DNA of 64,000 bases from the NCBI GenBank assembly GCA_945860285.1, contig CAMAQB010000006.1:1-64000 (forward strand), given 5' to 3'. This stretch comes from Akkermansia muciniphila (GTDB lineage Bacteria; Verrucomicrobiota; Verrucomicrobiia; Verrucomicrobiales; Akkermansiaceae). This document shows, piece by piece, positions 20,135 to 30,268 of the stretch. Both the position numbers and the translations under genes were made by a program. The notes beneath the pieces were generated by a model. The model saw only the letters and a list, made by a program, of their open reading frames with translations, did no database searches and was not told the origin of the DNA. How positions within the stretch are numbered: position 1 is the stretch's first letter; every line of letters starts with the position of its first letter.

Positions 20135-20836
20135 ATGATCCATTTCCTAAAAATTCTTCCCTTGCTGTTGTTGCTCCCGAACCCGTCGCTCGCGCAAAAG
20201 CCAAGCGAACACACCTGCCGGATTTTGTTTCTCAACGGTCCGGACAACGCGCCGGAAAAACTTCATCTGTTTGATGGTGTCAAATCGCGCGAAGTGGAAT
20301 TGCCACGCATGAACTTTTCCATGGTTTATGAACTTCCCCCGGGTGCGTTGAATCTCCGCCTGCTGTCCTCTCCCGCTCTTGATCCGACAAAGATCCCCGC
20401 CGGAGCCCCGTCGGCCGCTGTTGCCGAAACGATGACGGATTTCTATCTGCTACTCACCAGCGACCCCACCAACACGGTCGCCCCGGTGCGAATGCAGGTC
20501 ATCAACGCCGGTGCCGACAAATTGAAAGCAGGCCAGACCCTGTGGTTCAACCTCACCCAGAATACCGTGGGCGACACGCTCGGTACCCAGAAACTGACAA
20601 TCCAGGCTGGGGCGCGCGAAACTCTCGATGCGCCGACCTCGGGCAATCAGAATTATCAGGTCAAACTCGCCTTCCGCATACCCGGCGACGAACAAATCTA
20701 CCCACTTTGCGAAACGCAATGGCTGCACGACCCGCGCAGCCGCAGTGTGGCATTCATCATCAATGAAAACGGCGCCCGCAGCCCGCGCGTGCTCGTCTTT
20801 CCCGACTTCCGTGAACCGAAGCCGGAAAAACCCTGA
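20135..20836 (+). CDS. Secreted hypothetical protein
   Basis: Signal peptide MIHFLKILPLLLLLPNPSLAQ; long ORF. Confidence 0.55.
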   Translation: MIHFLKILPLLLLLPNPSLAQKPSEHTCRILFLNGPDNAPEKLHLFDGVKSREVELPRMNFSMVYELPPGALNLRLLSSPALDPTKIPAGAPSAAVAETMTDFYLLLTSDPTNTVAPVRMQVINAGADKLKAGQTLWFNLTQNTVGDTLGTQKLTIQAGARETLDAPTSGNQNYQVKLAFRIPGDEQIYPLCETQWLHDPRSRSVAFIINENGARSPRVLVFPDFREPKPEKP

Positions 20837-20851
20837 GCAAGCCGAAGCTTC

Positions 20852-22132
20852 TCAATCCACATCATCCAGCGCGGAGCGCAGCGCGACCAGAGCATATCGC
20901 AATTCCTCCGGCGTGCTGCACAACGGCGGCATGAATACGATCGTATCCTTGATCGGTCGCGTCAGCAGCCCGTATTTTCGCGCCGCCAGGCAGATTTTTG
21001 CCCCCCTCATCTGTGCGACATCGAAACAACGCCCGTCGGACTGTCGAACTTCGATTCCCGCGATCATCCCGCACTGACGGATCTGAAATACGTGTGGAGA
21101 GGTGCCAACCAGCTCCGTCAGCAATTTCTGCAAAACCCCCGCCTTTTCCTGAATCATCTCCATGGTGGTTTCCAACTCGAACAGCGCCAGATTCGCCAGC
21201 GCCGCGGCACAGCCCAGCGGGTTGGCGGTATAACTATGACCATAGTAGAAAACATTGTCGCGGCCCAGAAACGCCCGATAGATCGCATCTGTGGTCAGGG
21301 TGGCGGCGAGCGGCAGATAACCACCCGTTAGACCTTTGGCCAGGCAGAGAAAGTCGGGAATCACCTGCTCCTGCTGGCAGGCGAACATCGTGCCGGTCCG
21401 ACCGAAACCGGTCATCACTTCATCGAGAATCAAATGAACCCCCTGTTGATCGCACCAGTCGCGCAGCGAGCGCAGCATTCCCGCCGGCCAGTTGCGCATT
21501 TCATTCACTCCCTGGATCAGCGGCTCGATGATCACGGCGGCGATTTCACCCGCTTGCAAGGCCGCAAGTTCCTCGAGCGAACCGACAAAATCCACCGCCA
21601 GTCCGAACTTGCGAAAGCGTTCGAAAAACAAGTCCATTCCGCCGAGCGATGCCGCGCCCATGGTGTCGCCGTGATAACCATTCGCAAAGGCCACAATCCG
21701 GTTCCGTTGCGGCGAACCGGTCTGCATGCGGTATTGCAGGGCCATTTTCAAGGCGCACTCCACCGCGGTGGAGCCGTCGTCGGAAAAAAACACCCGCTCC
21801 AGCGTGCGATTGGGAAAATACCCGCACAACTTCGCCGCCAGCTCGGAGGCGCGGGCATTGCCGAAGCCCAGATACGAGCTGTGCGCGATTTCTCCCAACT
21901 GCCGATTCAGCGCCTCATTGATCCGGGGATGCGCGTGACCGTGGATGTTGGTCCAGATCGACGAATTGCCATCGAAGTACTTCCGCCCTTCGGAGTCCCA
22001 CAACCACACACCCTCGCCGCGGGTGATGATCAGGCGCTCACAGGAAGGATCGCACCAATCGGCCTGATTGGTGAAGGGATGCCAGCAATGCTGTTGATCC
22101 CATGCCAGCCACTGCGCTGATTGCTCATTCAT
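20852..22132 (-). CDS. bioA: Adenosylmethionine-8-amino-7-oxononanoate aminotransferase
   Basis: WHPFTNQADW, SSIWTNIHGHAHPRIN, FFSDDGSTAVECALKMA, LILDEVMTGFGRTG, CLAKGLTGGYLPLAAT. Confidence 0.92.
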   Translation of the reverse strand: MNEQSAQWLAWDQQHCWHPFTNQADWCDPSCERLIITRGEGVWLWDSEGRKYFDGNSSIWTNIHGHAHPRINEALNRQLGEIAHSSYLGFGNARASELAAKLCGYFPNRTLERVFFSDDGSTAVECALKMALQYRMQTGSPQRNRIVAFANGYHGDTMGAASLGGMDLFFERFRKFGLAVDFVGSLEELAALQAGEIAAVIIEPLIQGVNEMRNWPAGMLRSLRDWCDQQGVHLILDEVMTGFGRTGTMFACQQEQVIPDFLCLAKGLTGGYLPLAATLTTDAIYRAFLGRDNVFYYGHSYTANPLGCAAALANLALFELETTMEMIQEKAGVLQKLLTELVGTSPHVFQIRQCGMIAGIEVRQSDGRCFDVAQMRGAKICLAARKYGLLTRPIKDTIVFMPPLCSTPEELRYALVALRSALDDVD

Positions 22133-22430
22133 CCTTCGGTTTGATAATGATGCCGAATTCCTTTTCGCACAACTTGTCGATTGCCTCAATGATCGCCCAG
22201 GCCCCCCGCTTGCGCTGGTATCGTTTCCAGAGAATGTCACGCAGCGTCAGCCACAGATCCGCATCCGGATAAGGAATCTGCTCCCACTCCGGATCGGTTT
22301 TCAGAGTCGTTTGGAACCTCCAGCCGCCGGCGTGATGCGTCGCCCGGAAATACCTGGTTCCCTCCTCGCCCTTCTCATTCCATTCGTGTGCCTCCATGCG
22401 CGGATCATGCCACGCCCCACCCATGGACAT
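22125..22430 (-). CDS. Conserved hypothetical protein
   Basis: ORF overlapping the bioA start; MSMGGAWHDPRMEAHEWNEKGEEGTRYFRATHHAGGW. Confidence 0.5.
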   Translation of the reverse strand: MSMGGAWHDPRMEAHEWNEKGEEGTRYFRATHHAGGWRFQTTLKTDPEWEQIPYPDADLWLTLRDILWKRYQRKRGAWAIIEAIDKLCEKEFGIIIKPKDE

Positions 22431-22513
22431 GCAATCTATTTTTTGAAAACGAGCCGGAATCGATGCCGAAAAACCATTTGCATTTCGCCGATCCCGCACG
22501 AGAGTCGTGGTTC

Positions 22514-23098
22514 ATGAATTTCAAAACTATTGTAAGCACCGCACTGCTGGCACCGGGCCTGTTGTTCGGAATTGAAAAGCCCGCCTATGAAACCATCGAA
22601 AAAGAAGGGAAGTTCGAGATCCGCAAGTACGAGGCCATTCCGGTGGTCTCGGCTCCGATGGACAACATGGGGCAGCGCGACCAGAGTTTTCGCAAACTTT
22701 TTCAATACATCAGCGGCGCGAATGAGAAAAAGCAGAAAATCGCGATGACATCGCCGGTCTTCATGGAAGGGAAAGCCGATGACAAGGGCGAGAATCCGAA
22801 TGGCCGCATGAGCTTTGTGGTGCCCGCCGCGATCGCCAAAACAGGAACCCCGCAACCGGATGGCGAGGGCTTGAAAACCAATGAAATCAAGGGCGGCAAG
22901 GTCGCCATACTGCGGTTTTCCGGATGGGACAACGAGGCCAATCGGAAAAAGGCCGTTACCGATCTCAGCACTTTCACCACAGCAAAAAAACTCAAAACCC
23001 GTGGCGATGCGTTTTTCGCCATCTATGATCCGCCGTGGACACCGGAATTCATGCGTCGCAACGAAGTCTGGATCAAGCTCGACGAATTGAACAAATAA
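22514..23098 (+). CDS. SOUL family heme-binding protein
   Basis: YETIEKEGKFEIRKYEAIPVVSAP, KIAMTSPVFME. Confidence 0.88.
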   Translation: MNFKTIVSTALLAPGLLFGIEKPAYETIEKEGKFEIRKYEAIPVVSAPMDNMGQRDQSFRKLFQYISGANEKKQKIAMTSPVFMEGKADDKGENPNGRMSFVVPAAIAKTGTPQPDGEGLKTNEIKGGKVAILRFSGWDNEANRKKAVTDLSTFTTAKKLKTRGDAFFAIYDPPWTPEFMRRNEVWIKLDELNK

Positions 23099-23107
23099 AC
23101 GGAGCTG

Positions 23108-24211
23108 ATGAAACCAGCTGCCTTCCTGCTGTCGTGTGCGCTTCTCGGGACGGTCGAAGCAAAGGAACTGCGCATCGCCACGTTGAATGCATCCCTCTTC
23201 CGCCCCGGCGCGGGAGAGTTGATCGCTGACACGGCGAAGAAGGATCAGGAACAACTGTTGGCAGTGACCGCGATCATTCGGAAGATCGATGCGGATGTGC
23301 TGCTGCTGAATGAGTTTGACTATGATGAAAAGAAACAAGCTCTGGGAAATTTCCAGACGAATTACCTTCATGATCTGTATCCCTATCATTTCTCTGCTCC
23401 TGTGAACACCGGAGTTCCCAGCGGCATGGATCTCAACCACGATGGGGACACCACCGACCCTCAGGATGCCTTTGGTTATGGGACCCACCCCGGTCAATAT
23501 GGCATGGTGCTCTTTTCCAAGTTTCCGCTGCAAACGGATTCAATCCGCACATTTCAAAAACTGCTGTGGCGCGATCTGCCGGGCAATATGATTCCAAAAT
23601 CGTATTACACCGCCGGGCAGGTTGAGAAGCTGCGGCTGTCATCCAAAAGCCATTGGGATGTTCCCATCACGGTGGAAAACCAGACCGTGCATGTCCTCTG
23701 CAGCCACCCGACACCACCGACATTTGACGACGGACGGCTTGTCAACCTCTCCGACACCTCGCCGGTCGATTGGAACGGCCGCCGCAACCACGATGAAATC
23801 CGCTTCTGGGCGGAATACATCAGCCATGCCGACGCACAATGGATCGTTGATGACAAAGTCCACACCGGCGGTCTCGCGGCTGGATCGCGATTCGTGGTTC
23901 TCGGTGATTTGAATGCGGATCCCGACGACGGTGACACCGTGGCGGGAGCTGTCCGACAACTGCTGGAGCATCCGTTGGTCAATGCATCCATTGTCCCCAC
24001 AAGCAAAGGCGCCATTGCGAATGTTCCGCCATCCTATAAAAACAGGGAAAGCAAGACATCCCATTTCCACTTGCGCTGCGACTACGTGCTGCCATCCCGA
24101 CAAGGTTTCGAAGTCACCAGCGGCGCGGTGCATTGGCCGGAGAATGATGCGTCGCTCGACAAGGCCAGCGATCACCGCGCGGTGTGGATGGAAATGAAAA
24201 TCATACCCTGA
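23108..24211 (+). CDS. Secreted endonuclease/exonuclease/phosphatase family protein
   Basis: RIATLNASLF, DADVLLLNEFDYD, VLGDLNADPDDGD, CDYVLPSR, SDHRAVWMEM. Confidence 0.82.
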   Translation: MKPAAFLLSCALLGTVEAKELRIATLNASLFRPGAGELIADTAKKDQEQLLAVTAIIRKIDADVLLLNEFDYDEKKQALGNFQTNYLHDLYPYHFSAPVNTGVPSGMDLNHDGDTTDPQDAFGYGTHPGQYGMVLFSKFPLQTDSIRTFQKLLWRDLPGNMIPKSYYTAGQVEKLRLSSKSHWDVPITVENQTVHVLCSHPTPPTFDDGRLVNLSDTSPVDWNGRRNHDEIRFWAEYISHADAQWIVDDKVHTGGLAAGSRFVVLGDLNADPDDGDTVAGAVRQLLEHPLVNASIVPTSKGAIANVPPSYKNRESKTSHFHLRCDYVLPSRQGFEVTSGAVHWPENDASLDKASDHRAVWMEMKIIP

Positions 24212-24259
24212 AAAGACCGCGCAGCCGTGACCCTCGCCCGTTGTCTGTTAGAGATTGTT

Positions 24260-25426
24260 TCAATGCTCGCGGCAGAAGCTCTCGAAGCGATTCAGGCCTT
24301 CGGCGAGAACGTCGAGGGTCGTGCAGTAGCTAAGCCGAATGCCATCGTCGTAGCCAAAAGCAATGCCGGGAACGGCCGCAACTTTGTAGCGGGCCAGCAA
24401 CTTGTCGCATAGGTTGACGGATTTCAATCCGAGTTTGCCGGTGTAAACAAAGAAGTAAAACGCGCCCTTGGGTTCGACGACGCGGATGTTGGTGATCGCG
24501 CGCAGCCGGGCGAGCATGAATTGGCGGCGCACGTCGTACTCCGCGGCCATGTCGTTGACGAATGTCTGGTCGCCGGTCAGGGCGGCGAGCGCTCCGTACT
24601 GGGCGAACGAGCAGGCATTGGAAACCGTGTGGTTCTGGATTTTCTCGATGGCATCGGCAATGGCGCGCGGGGCGGCGGTGTAACCGAGACGCCAGCCGGT
24701 CATTGAATAGCCCTTGGAAAAGCCGTTCACAGTGATCGTGATGTTGTAAAGGTCCTGGCTCAATGACGCGATCGACACGTGTTTCTCTTCGCCGTAAACC
24801 AGTTTTTCATAAATCTCGTCGGATAGAATCGTAATGTCCTCCGAGAGCGCGATTTCCCCCAGCGCGGCTAGTTCCGCCGCCGAGTAGACCGCTCCGGTGG
24901 GATTGCCGGGGGAATTGATGATGACCATCTTGGTGCGCGGTGTCATCGCGTCCTCGAATTGTTCCGCCGTCATTTTCCAACCTGTGGCTTCCGTGGTTTC
25001 GATAACCACCGGAATGCCACCGGCCAGAAGAACCATTTCCGGATAGCTGACCCAGTAGGGCGCGGGGATGATCACCTCGTCGCCTTCCTCCACCATCGCC
25101 AGAATCGCCATGTAACAAGCCATTTTGGCTCCTGCGGTCACACAGATGTCCTTGGCATCGTATTCGAGATTGTTGTCCGCCTTGAGTTTGGCGACAAGCG
25201 CCTCACGCAGTTCGGGAATGCCGGCCGCCGGGGTGTATTTTGTGAATCCGGCCATCAGCGCTGCCGCACCGGCCTGTTTGATGTGTTCGGGCGTATCCAT
25301 TTCCGGCTCGCCGCCAGCGAGGCCATACACTTCCTCCCCCTTGGCTTTCATGGCCTTGGCCTGATTGGTGATCGACAGGGTGAGGGACGGGGAAACTTTG
25401 TGGATTCGGGATGAGATGCTTTCCAT
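24260..25426 (-). CDS. Pyridoxal-phosphate aminotransferase, aspartate aminotransferase type
   Basis: VYGLAGGEPEMDTP, NSPGNPTGAVY, SDEIYEKLVY, NGFSKGYSMTGWRLGY. Confidence 0.88.
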   Translation of the reverse strand: MESISSRIHKVSPSLTLSITNQAKAMKAKGEEVYGLAGGEPEMDTPEHIKQAGAAALMAGFTKYTPAAGIPELREALVAKLKADNNLEYDAKDICVTAGAKMACYMAILAMVEEGDEVIIPAPYWVSYPEMVLLAGGIPVVIETTEATGWKMTAEQFEDAMTPRTKMVIINSPGNPTGAVYSAAELAALGEIALSEDITILSDEIYEKLVYGEEKHVSIASLSQDLYNITITVNGFSKGYSMTGWRLGYTAAPRAIADAIEKIQNHTVSNACSFAQYGALAALTGDQTFVNDMAAEYDVRRQFMLARLRAITNIRVVEPKGAFYFFVYTGKLGLKSVNLCDKLLARYKVAAVPGIAFGYDDGIRLSYCTTLDVLAEGLNRFESFCREH

Positions 25427-25592
25427 GGCTGCGCGCGGTGTATGTTGGTGCCCCTCAAACGAGCAACGATCTGTAAAACGCGCGTTGCCTGCGGTGCGGG
25501 GACGCACCTTTTGCCCATTCCTTTCCGGCAAGGCAAGCGCAATGAGCAAGGAGGCTGTTTTTTTTCGCTGTCGCCCTGCTTTTCCCGTCAAT

Positions 25593-26447
25593 TCACCGAT
25601 CCACGAGATCATTCATCCAGGCTCCGCGGGCCGTAACCCACTTGCCTTTGCGGACCACAACGGGAAAACCAAACCCATGCGCCGCAGCAGCCGTGAAAAC
25701 ATCCCATGCCTGACTCGCCAAAATGCCGGAAATCACCAATTCGCCGCCGGGTTTGACCAGTTGGGCAATGACCGGAAACGCCTGGATCAGTATGGTGCTG
25801 AACAAGTTCGCGACCACAACATCGTATCTCTTGCGCGGCTTCCAGTGAAGCACGTCTTTTTCCTCGAGCTTCACTCCGACAATCGAGTTGCGATCAAAAT
25901 TCCCCTGCGTGGCCTTGACGGAAAAAGGGTCGAAGTCGCATGCATACGCATCACCCGCACCGAGTTTTTTTGCCGCGATCACCAGCAAGCCGGTGCCGGT
26001 GCCGAGGTCTGCCACCGACCAACCGGGCTCGTGATCTCGGGAAATATCGACCAACATTCGCAGGCAGGTCGAGGTAGTTGCGTGGTCGCCTGTGCCAAAC
26101 GCCATTTCCGCCGGGATGGAAATCAACTCACGAAGGGGATGCGCACGGCGGATTTTCGCGAGTTTCTTCTCGTCCGACTCCGTAGTGACAAGAATCGCAT
26201 CGCGAATTTTCAGCAGCGGGGGCTCCGCGGATGCCGCAGCGGTCCAATCCGCCTTGCGTATTTTTCGCACCGAACCGCCGAATTGCCCGACGATGGTCTT
26301 GGCCTCCTTTTCCGTCGAGCAATAAACTTTGACGCGGGTCGATTTGCCCCCCTTGAGAATATCGATCACAAAATTAGGATTGCCGCGGAAGCGATCCTCC
26401 CAGGCATCCATCCATTGCAAAGCGGACAATTTCGACCATTCATACAT
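25593..26447 (-). CDS. prmA: Ribosomal protein L11 methyltransferase
   Basis: AFGTGDHATTSTCLRMLVD, VADLGTGTGLLVIAAKKLGA, VVANLFSTILIQ. Confidence 0.88.
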   Translation of the reverse strand: MYEWSKLSALQWMDAWEDRFRGNPNFVIDILKGGKSTRVKVYCSTEKEAKTIVGQFGGSVRKIRKADWTAAASAEPPLLKIRDAILVTTESDEKKLAKIRRAHPLRELISIPAEMAFGTGDHATTSTCLRMLVDISRDHEPGWSVADLGTGTGLLVIAAKKLGAGDAYACDFDPFSVKATQGNFDRNSIVGVKLEEKDVLHWKPRKRYDVVVANLFSTILIQAFPVIAQLVKPGGELVISGILASQAWDVFTAAAAHGFGFPVVVRKGKWVTARGAWMNDLVDR

Positions 26448-26481
26448 ACTGTTCCAACCATCAATTCAGCCACAAATGAAA

Positions 26482-26509
26482 ATGCCTGTGCAATACTTCA
26501 CACAGGCAT
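26482..26509 (-). terminator. Putative terminator hairpin downstream of tRNA-Gly
   Basis: 9-bp stem ATGCCTGTG/CACAGGCAT, 10-nt loop, T-rich on the minus strand. Confidence 0.55.
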
Positions 26510-26516
26510 GATAAAA

Positions 26517-26591
26517 TGGAGCGGGCGATGAGATTCGAACTCACGACATCCACCTTGGCAAGGTGGCGCTCTACCACTGAGCTACGCCCGC
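26517..26591 (-). tRNA. tRNA-Gly (anticodon GCC), CCA encoded
   Basis: Reverse complement GCGGGCGTAGCTCAGTGGTAGAGCGCCACCTTGCCAAGGTGGATGTCGTGAGTTCGAATCTCATCGCCCGCTCCA folds as a cloverleaf. Confidence 0.95.
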
Positions 26592-26729
26592 TTTCGCGTC
26601 ACACGAAAAATCGCGTGGGGGCTTTTGTAATGTTTTTTGCGGACGCGGCAAGCAAAAATAGGGAAAAAGATCATTTTTTCTCTCACTCCTTGCCCTGAAC
26701 CGCGATTCGCGCTTTGATGCCCTCGCACA

Positions 26730-27521
26730 ATGTCCGACAAACTCGCGCAAATCATCGAAACCAAACGTCGTGAGGTAGCGGCCCTGCTTCCGCGCGCGGC
26801 TCATCTGAAAGCAGCCGCGCTGCAGCGCAACGATTTCCGGGGCTTCCGCTCCGCCCTCGACCGCGGGCCGCATCAACTGGGCGTGATCGCCGAGGTGAAA
26901 AAAGCCTCGCCCTCGGTGGGGGTGATCGACCCTTCATTCGACCCCGTGCAGCAGGCGCAACTCTATCTCGACGGAGGCGTCTCCTGCATGTCGATCCTTA
27001 CCGACGAGGAGTATTTCCAGGGATCGCTCGCTTATCTAACGAAAATATCCGGATTCTCCGCCGCCCCGCTGCTGCGCAAGGACTTCATCATTCACGAAGT
27101 GCAGATTCACGAGGCGATCATTGCCGGGGCGGATGCAGTGCTTTTGATCGTTGCGGCACTGGATGATCCATTGCTGAAACATCTCTACGACACCGCCAAG
27201 GATCTGCTTTTGGACGTGCTGGTCGAAGTTCACGATCTAAGCGAAATGGAACGCGCCATCGATCTCGGCGCCGATCTGATCGGCATCAACAACCGGAATT
27301 TGAAAACCTTCACCATCGACCTCGCCACCACCGAAGCACTGGTCGGCGAAGTGCCCGACGACGTGCTGCTGGTCAGCGAATCCGGCATCAAAACCCTGGC
27401 AGACGCCCAACGCGTGCTCGATGCCGGTGCCAACGCCGTGCTCATCGGCGAGTCGCTCATGCGCGCCGCCGATCCCGCGGCCGAAATCCAGGCCTATCTG
27501 GAGCTTGTTGCGGCGGAGTGA
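26730..27521 (+). CDS. trpC: Indole-3-glycerol phosphate synthase
   Basis: IAEVKKASPSVGVI, LRKDFIIHEVQI, GINNRNLKTFTID, VSESGIKT. Confidence 0.93.
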   Translation: MSDKLAQIIETKRREVAALLPRAAHLKAAALQRNDFRGFRSALDRGPHQLGVIAEVKKASPSVGVIDPSFDPVQQAQLYLDGGVSCMSILTDEEYFQGSLAYLTKISGFSAAPLLRKDFIIHEVQIHEAIIAGADAVLLIVAALDDPLLKHLYDTAKDLLLDVLVEVHDLSEMERAIDLGADLIGINNRNLKTFTIDLATTEALVGEVPDDVLLVSESGIKTLADAQRVLDAGANAVLIGESLMRAADPAAEIQAYLELVAAE

Positions 27522-27575
27522 GGATACGGGTCTGCTTTGCGCCGCTCAGCTAGTGAATCCTGGCAGGCTCCGCGG

Positions 27576-27941
27576 TTATGGGATATCAAACCAATCGAAG
27601 AGGGATGATAAATCAATATCCGGCCACTCCAGCCAAGAAAGGTCAATGTCGGGCACCGAAAAACCACCCCCGGATGCCAAGTCAGAAAGCAATTCGGTCT
27701 TCATGGCAACGTAGTCACAAGCCTCTCCCGCAGCATCGTGTAGCGCATCGAAGTCAGAAGGTGACGAGAAGAAGCAGTAGGCCCAGCAGTGAATGTCAAT
27801 GGGGTAGCCACAACTTTCGGCGGCCCGCCGAACCTCGGTAGTCTTGTAGTACTTCTTCTTTCCGTTGGACCGAACCAACTCTTTTCCGACGGCGCTGATA
27901 AAAACCTTCTTGTCGGCGGGCTTAATGTGGCAGGCTGGCAT
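27576..27941 (-). CDS. Hypothetical protein
   Basis: 121-aa ORF; KYYKTTEVRRAAESCGYPIDIHCWAYCFFSSP. Confidence 0.5.
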   Translation of the reverse strand: MPACHIKPADKKVFISAVGKELVRSNGKKKYYKTTEVRRAAESCGYPIDIHCWAYCFFSSPSDFDALHDAAGEACDYVAMKTELLSDLASGGGFSVPDIDLSWLEWPDIDLSSLFDWFDIP

Positions 27942-28003
27942 GGCGGATGGTTAGTTTGGTTTGAGAGAATGTTTGAGCGATGCAGACGCGTTGTTGTGTT
28001 GAG

Positions 28004-28768
28004 TTAGTGGGGCGGTTGAGGGGCTTCTGGCGTTTTACCATCAGCGGGTTGTTCAACTTTCGGCTGAGTAGTGTTTGGCGGGTGGATGGATTTCGAACAA
28101 TCCGACTGCTCCGTGGCGTGCGACGGCTCTTTGTCCCTTTCTTTCCGGATGCGATCCAATACGAGCGATTGCAGCACTTCATTGGAACTGGGCTTTCCAG
28201 CCTTGCTGGCTTCATCCCAGTGACTTTCTATAACAAGAATCTTCTTGTCACCATTGTAAAAGTACAATCCCTGATGACACCCATGGCCTGTCACATAGTT
28301 GATTTTGATGGTGGCATTTTGGAACCCGGCATCAGCAGCGAGACGAACGAATCGTAACATCTTCAGAGACGAACGTGAATTGTTGCGATATGCCGCCACC
28401 CAAAGTGAGATCTCCGCCGGATCCTCAATCGCAAACCAAATGTAACCGTCTGGCGGGACAGTGGGATCGCCGAATTCAATTTTCGTTACCCCAGAAAGCG
28501 GACGTTCCTCGGGAGGAATCGGCTTCCAATCGCTCTCGACAACACAATAGCCAACGACCTTTTCTTTACGTTGAAATACGGTCATGGAACCGAGTTCCGT
28601 CGTTGTCAATCCTTCCAACGACCACCCAAGATCCTTCATTGTTTGCTGAATGAGCGCAGGCTCTTTGATCTTGATGTTTTCGTCCATGTTTTCGTCCATT
28701 GCGGGCTCGGATGCAGCTAAGCTGGATGCAAGAATAAAGACGAATGGCATGAAGGTGTGGATTTTCAT
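28004..28768 (-). CDS. Secreted hypothetical protein
   Basis: 254-aa ORF with signal peptide MKIHTFMPFVFILASSLAASEP. Confidence 0.55.
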   Translation of the reverse strand: MKIHTFMPFVFILASSLAASEPAMDENMDENIKIKEPALIQQTMKDLGWSLEGLTTTELGSMTVFQRKEKVVGYCVVESDWKPIPPEERPLSGVTKIEFGDPTVPPDGYIWFAIEDPAEISLWVAAYRNNSRSSLKMLRFVRLAADAGFQNATIKINYVTGHGCHQGLYFYNGDKKILVIESHWDEASKAGKPSSNEVLQSLVLDRIRKERDKEPSHATEQSDCSKSIHPPNTTQPKVEQPADGKTPEAPQPPH

Positions 28769-28815
28769 CTTGGTCTAACGATAAATTTGCTCAGTCGACG
28801 ATGATATCGATCCTG

Positions 28816-28840
28816 CCAAAAATGGGAAGGCCATTTTTGG
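28816..28840. repeat. Perfect 10-bp inverted repeat
   Basis: CCAAAAATGG-gaagg-CCATTTTTGG, upstream of the minus-strand ORF 28004..28768. Confidence 0.75.
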
Positions 28841-29221
28841 GGAACACTCAAAAAATCGAGCATCAATGGTTTGTGAACCATGTTAGGATAGATTGGTTTT
28901 TGGGAACATGAATTGATTCATACGAGGCTTCTCTAACAGATATCAGGCAGTTGAAGTGTTGAATGTTACGAACATGAATATGTCATAATCACTGATTGAG
29001 AGGAATTGGCAGCAGATGAAGGTTGAAATTCGGCCAAAATGAGAGTTCTGCGGGCCGCGCGAATCTGAATATTGATCGCACCACCAAACAATCAAACGTC
29101 CCCCGGCGACGAAAGCTTGATGATCAATGAGGGTTTCACCCCATTGAGATAAAGATGCGATGAACCACAGTCGTTTTGCATGGGGTGATCAAATGATCGT
29201 CTTCATCGCCAAACAAACATT

Positions 29222-29782
29222 ATGAAAACAAAACACATCAGACAAATCCTGCTGCTTCTCAGCATGGCCGCATTGACACCTGCCACGTATTCGAAAGAGG
29301 TAGTCGCGGAAAAAACCCCGGTCGTTGAAAAAGAAACCCTACAGAAGGGATCATTGACCTCGATGATTCACGACAGCGTTACCTTTTCCACACTGAGCAA
29401 AGCGCTGGCCGCTGCAGAGTTGGACATGACCCTTGGCAACAAAGGCGAGTTCACCATCTTCGCGCCGACCGATGACGCGTTCGGCAAGTTGCCCGCCGCG
29501 GTTCTCGCCAAACTGTTGCTGCCCGAAAACAAGGAAAAGCTTCGTTCGCTGCTTCTCTATCACGTCGTGGCCGGAAAAGTGCTCGCCGCGGAACTGAAAG
29601 ATGGCGAAGTCAAAACCATGAACGGTGAGAAAATCACCGTCGCCATTTCACGAGATACCATCAAGATCAACAGCGAAAAAGTGTTCAGCGCCGATGTCGC
29701 AGCCAACAACGGCGTGATGCACTCGATCGGCACCGTGTTGATTCCCAAGTCCCTCGAAGGATTTGCCGGCCTCAGCAAATGA
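29222..29782 (+). CDS. Fasciclin domain secreted protein
   Basis: FTIFAPTDDAFGKLP, LLLYHVVAGKV, NGVMHSIGTVLIP. Confidence 0.92.
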   Translation: MKTKHIRQILLLLSMAALTPATYSKEVVAEKTPVVEKETLQKGSLTSMIHDSVTFSTLSKALAAAELDMTLGNKGEFTIFAPTDDAFGKLPAAVLAKLLLPENKEKLRSLLLYHVVAGKVLAAELKDGEVKTMNGEKITVAISRDTIKINSEKVFSADVAANNGVMHSIGTVLIPKSLEGFAGLSK

Positions 29783-29848
29783 CATGCCCACCTCCAACCC
29801 ACCATCTGCGGCGTGCCGCTGGTGTTTTTTTGTGCCATGAACATGCGT

Positions 29849-30268
29849 TCACACGCCCGACACCATTGCAACGATCTGGCGATGATGGGGTGCGCGACGG
29901 TGTTCGAACAAAAACACCCCCTGCCAGGTTCCCAGCGCCATTTCGCCCTGGAGGATCGGAATCACCTCGCTGGTGCGGGTGAGCGCCATGCGGATGTGGC
30001 TCGGCATGTCATCGACCCCTTCACAGGTATGGGTGAACCATGATGTGCCTTCAGGGACCAGACGTTCGAAAAACTCCTCCAGATCACGGCGCGCATCGGG
30101 GTCGGCGTTTTCCATGATCACCAGGCTGGCGCTGGTATGCTTGACAAAAACAGTGACCGTTCCCTCCCGCACGCCACTGCGCGAAACCAGCGCGGTCAGT
30201 TTTCCCGTTAGATCGTAGGTCCCCTTTCCGCTCGTGCGGACATCGAAAATTTCACTGCAGGTTTTCAT
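29849..30268 (-). CDS. YjbQ family protein
   Basis: VTVFVKHTSASLVIMENADPDARRDLEEFFERLVP, GTWQGVFLFEHR. Confidence 0.88.
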   Translation of the reverse strand: MKTCSEIFDVRTSGKGTYDLTGKLTALVSRSGVREGTVTVFVKHTSASLVIMENADPDARRDLEEFFERLVPEGTSWFTHTCEGVDDMPSHIRMALTRTSEVIPILQGEMALGTWQGVFLFEHRRAPHHRQIVAMVSGV

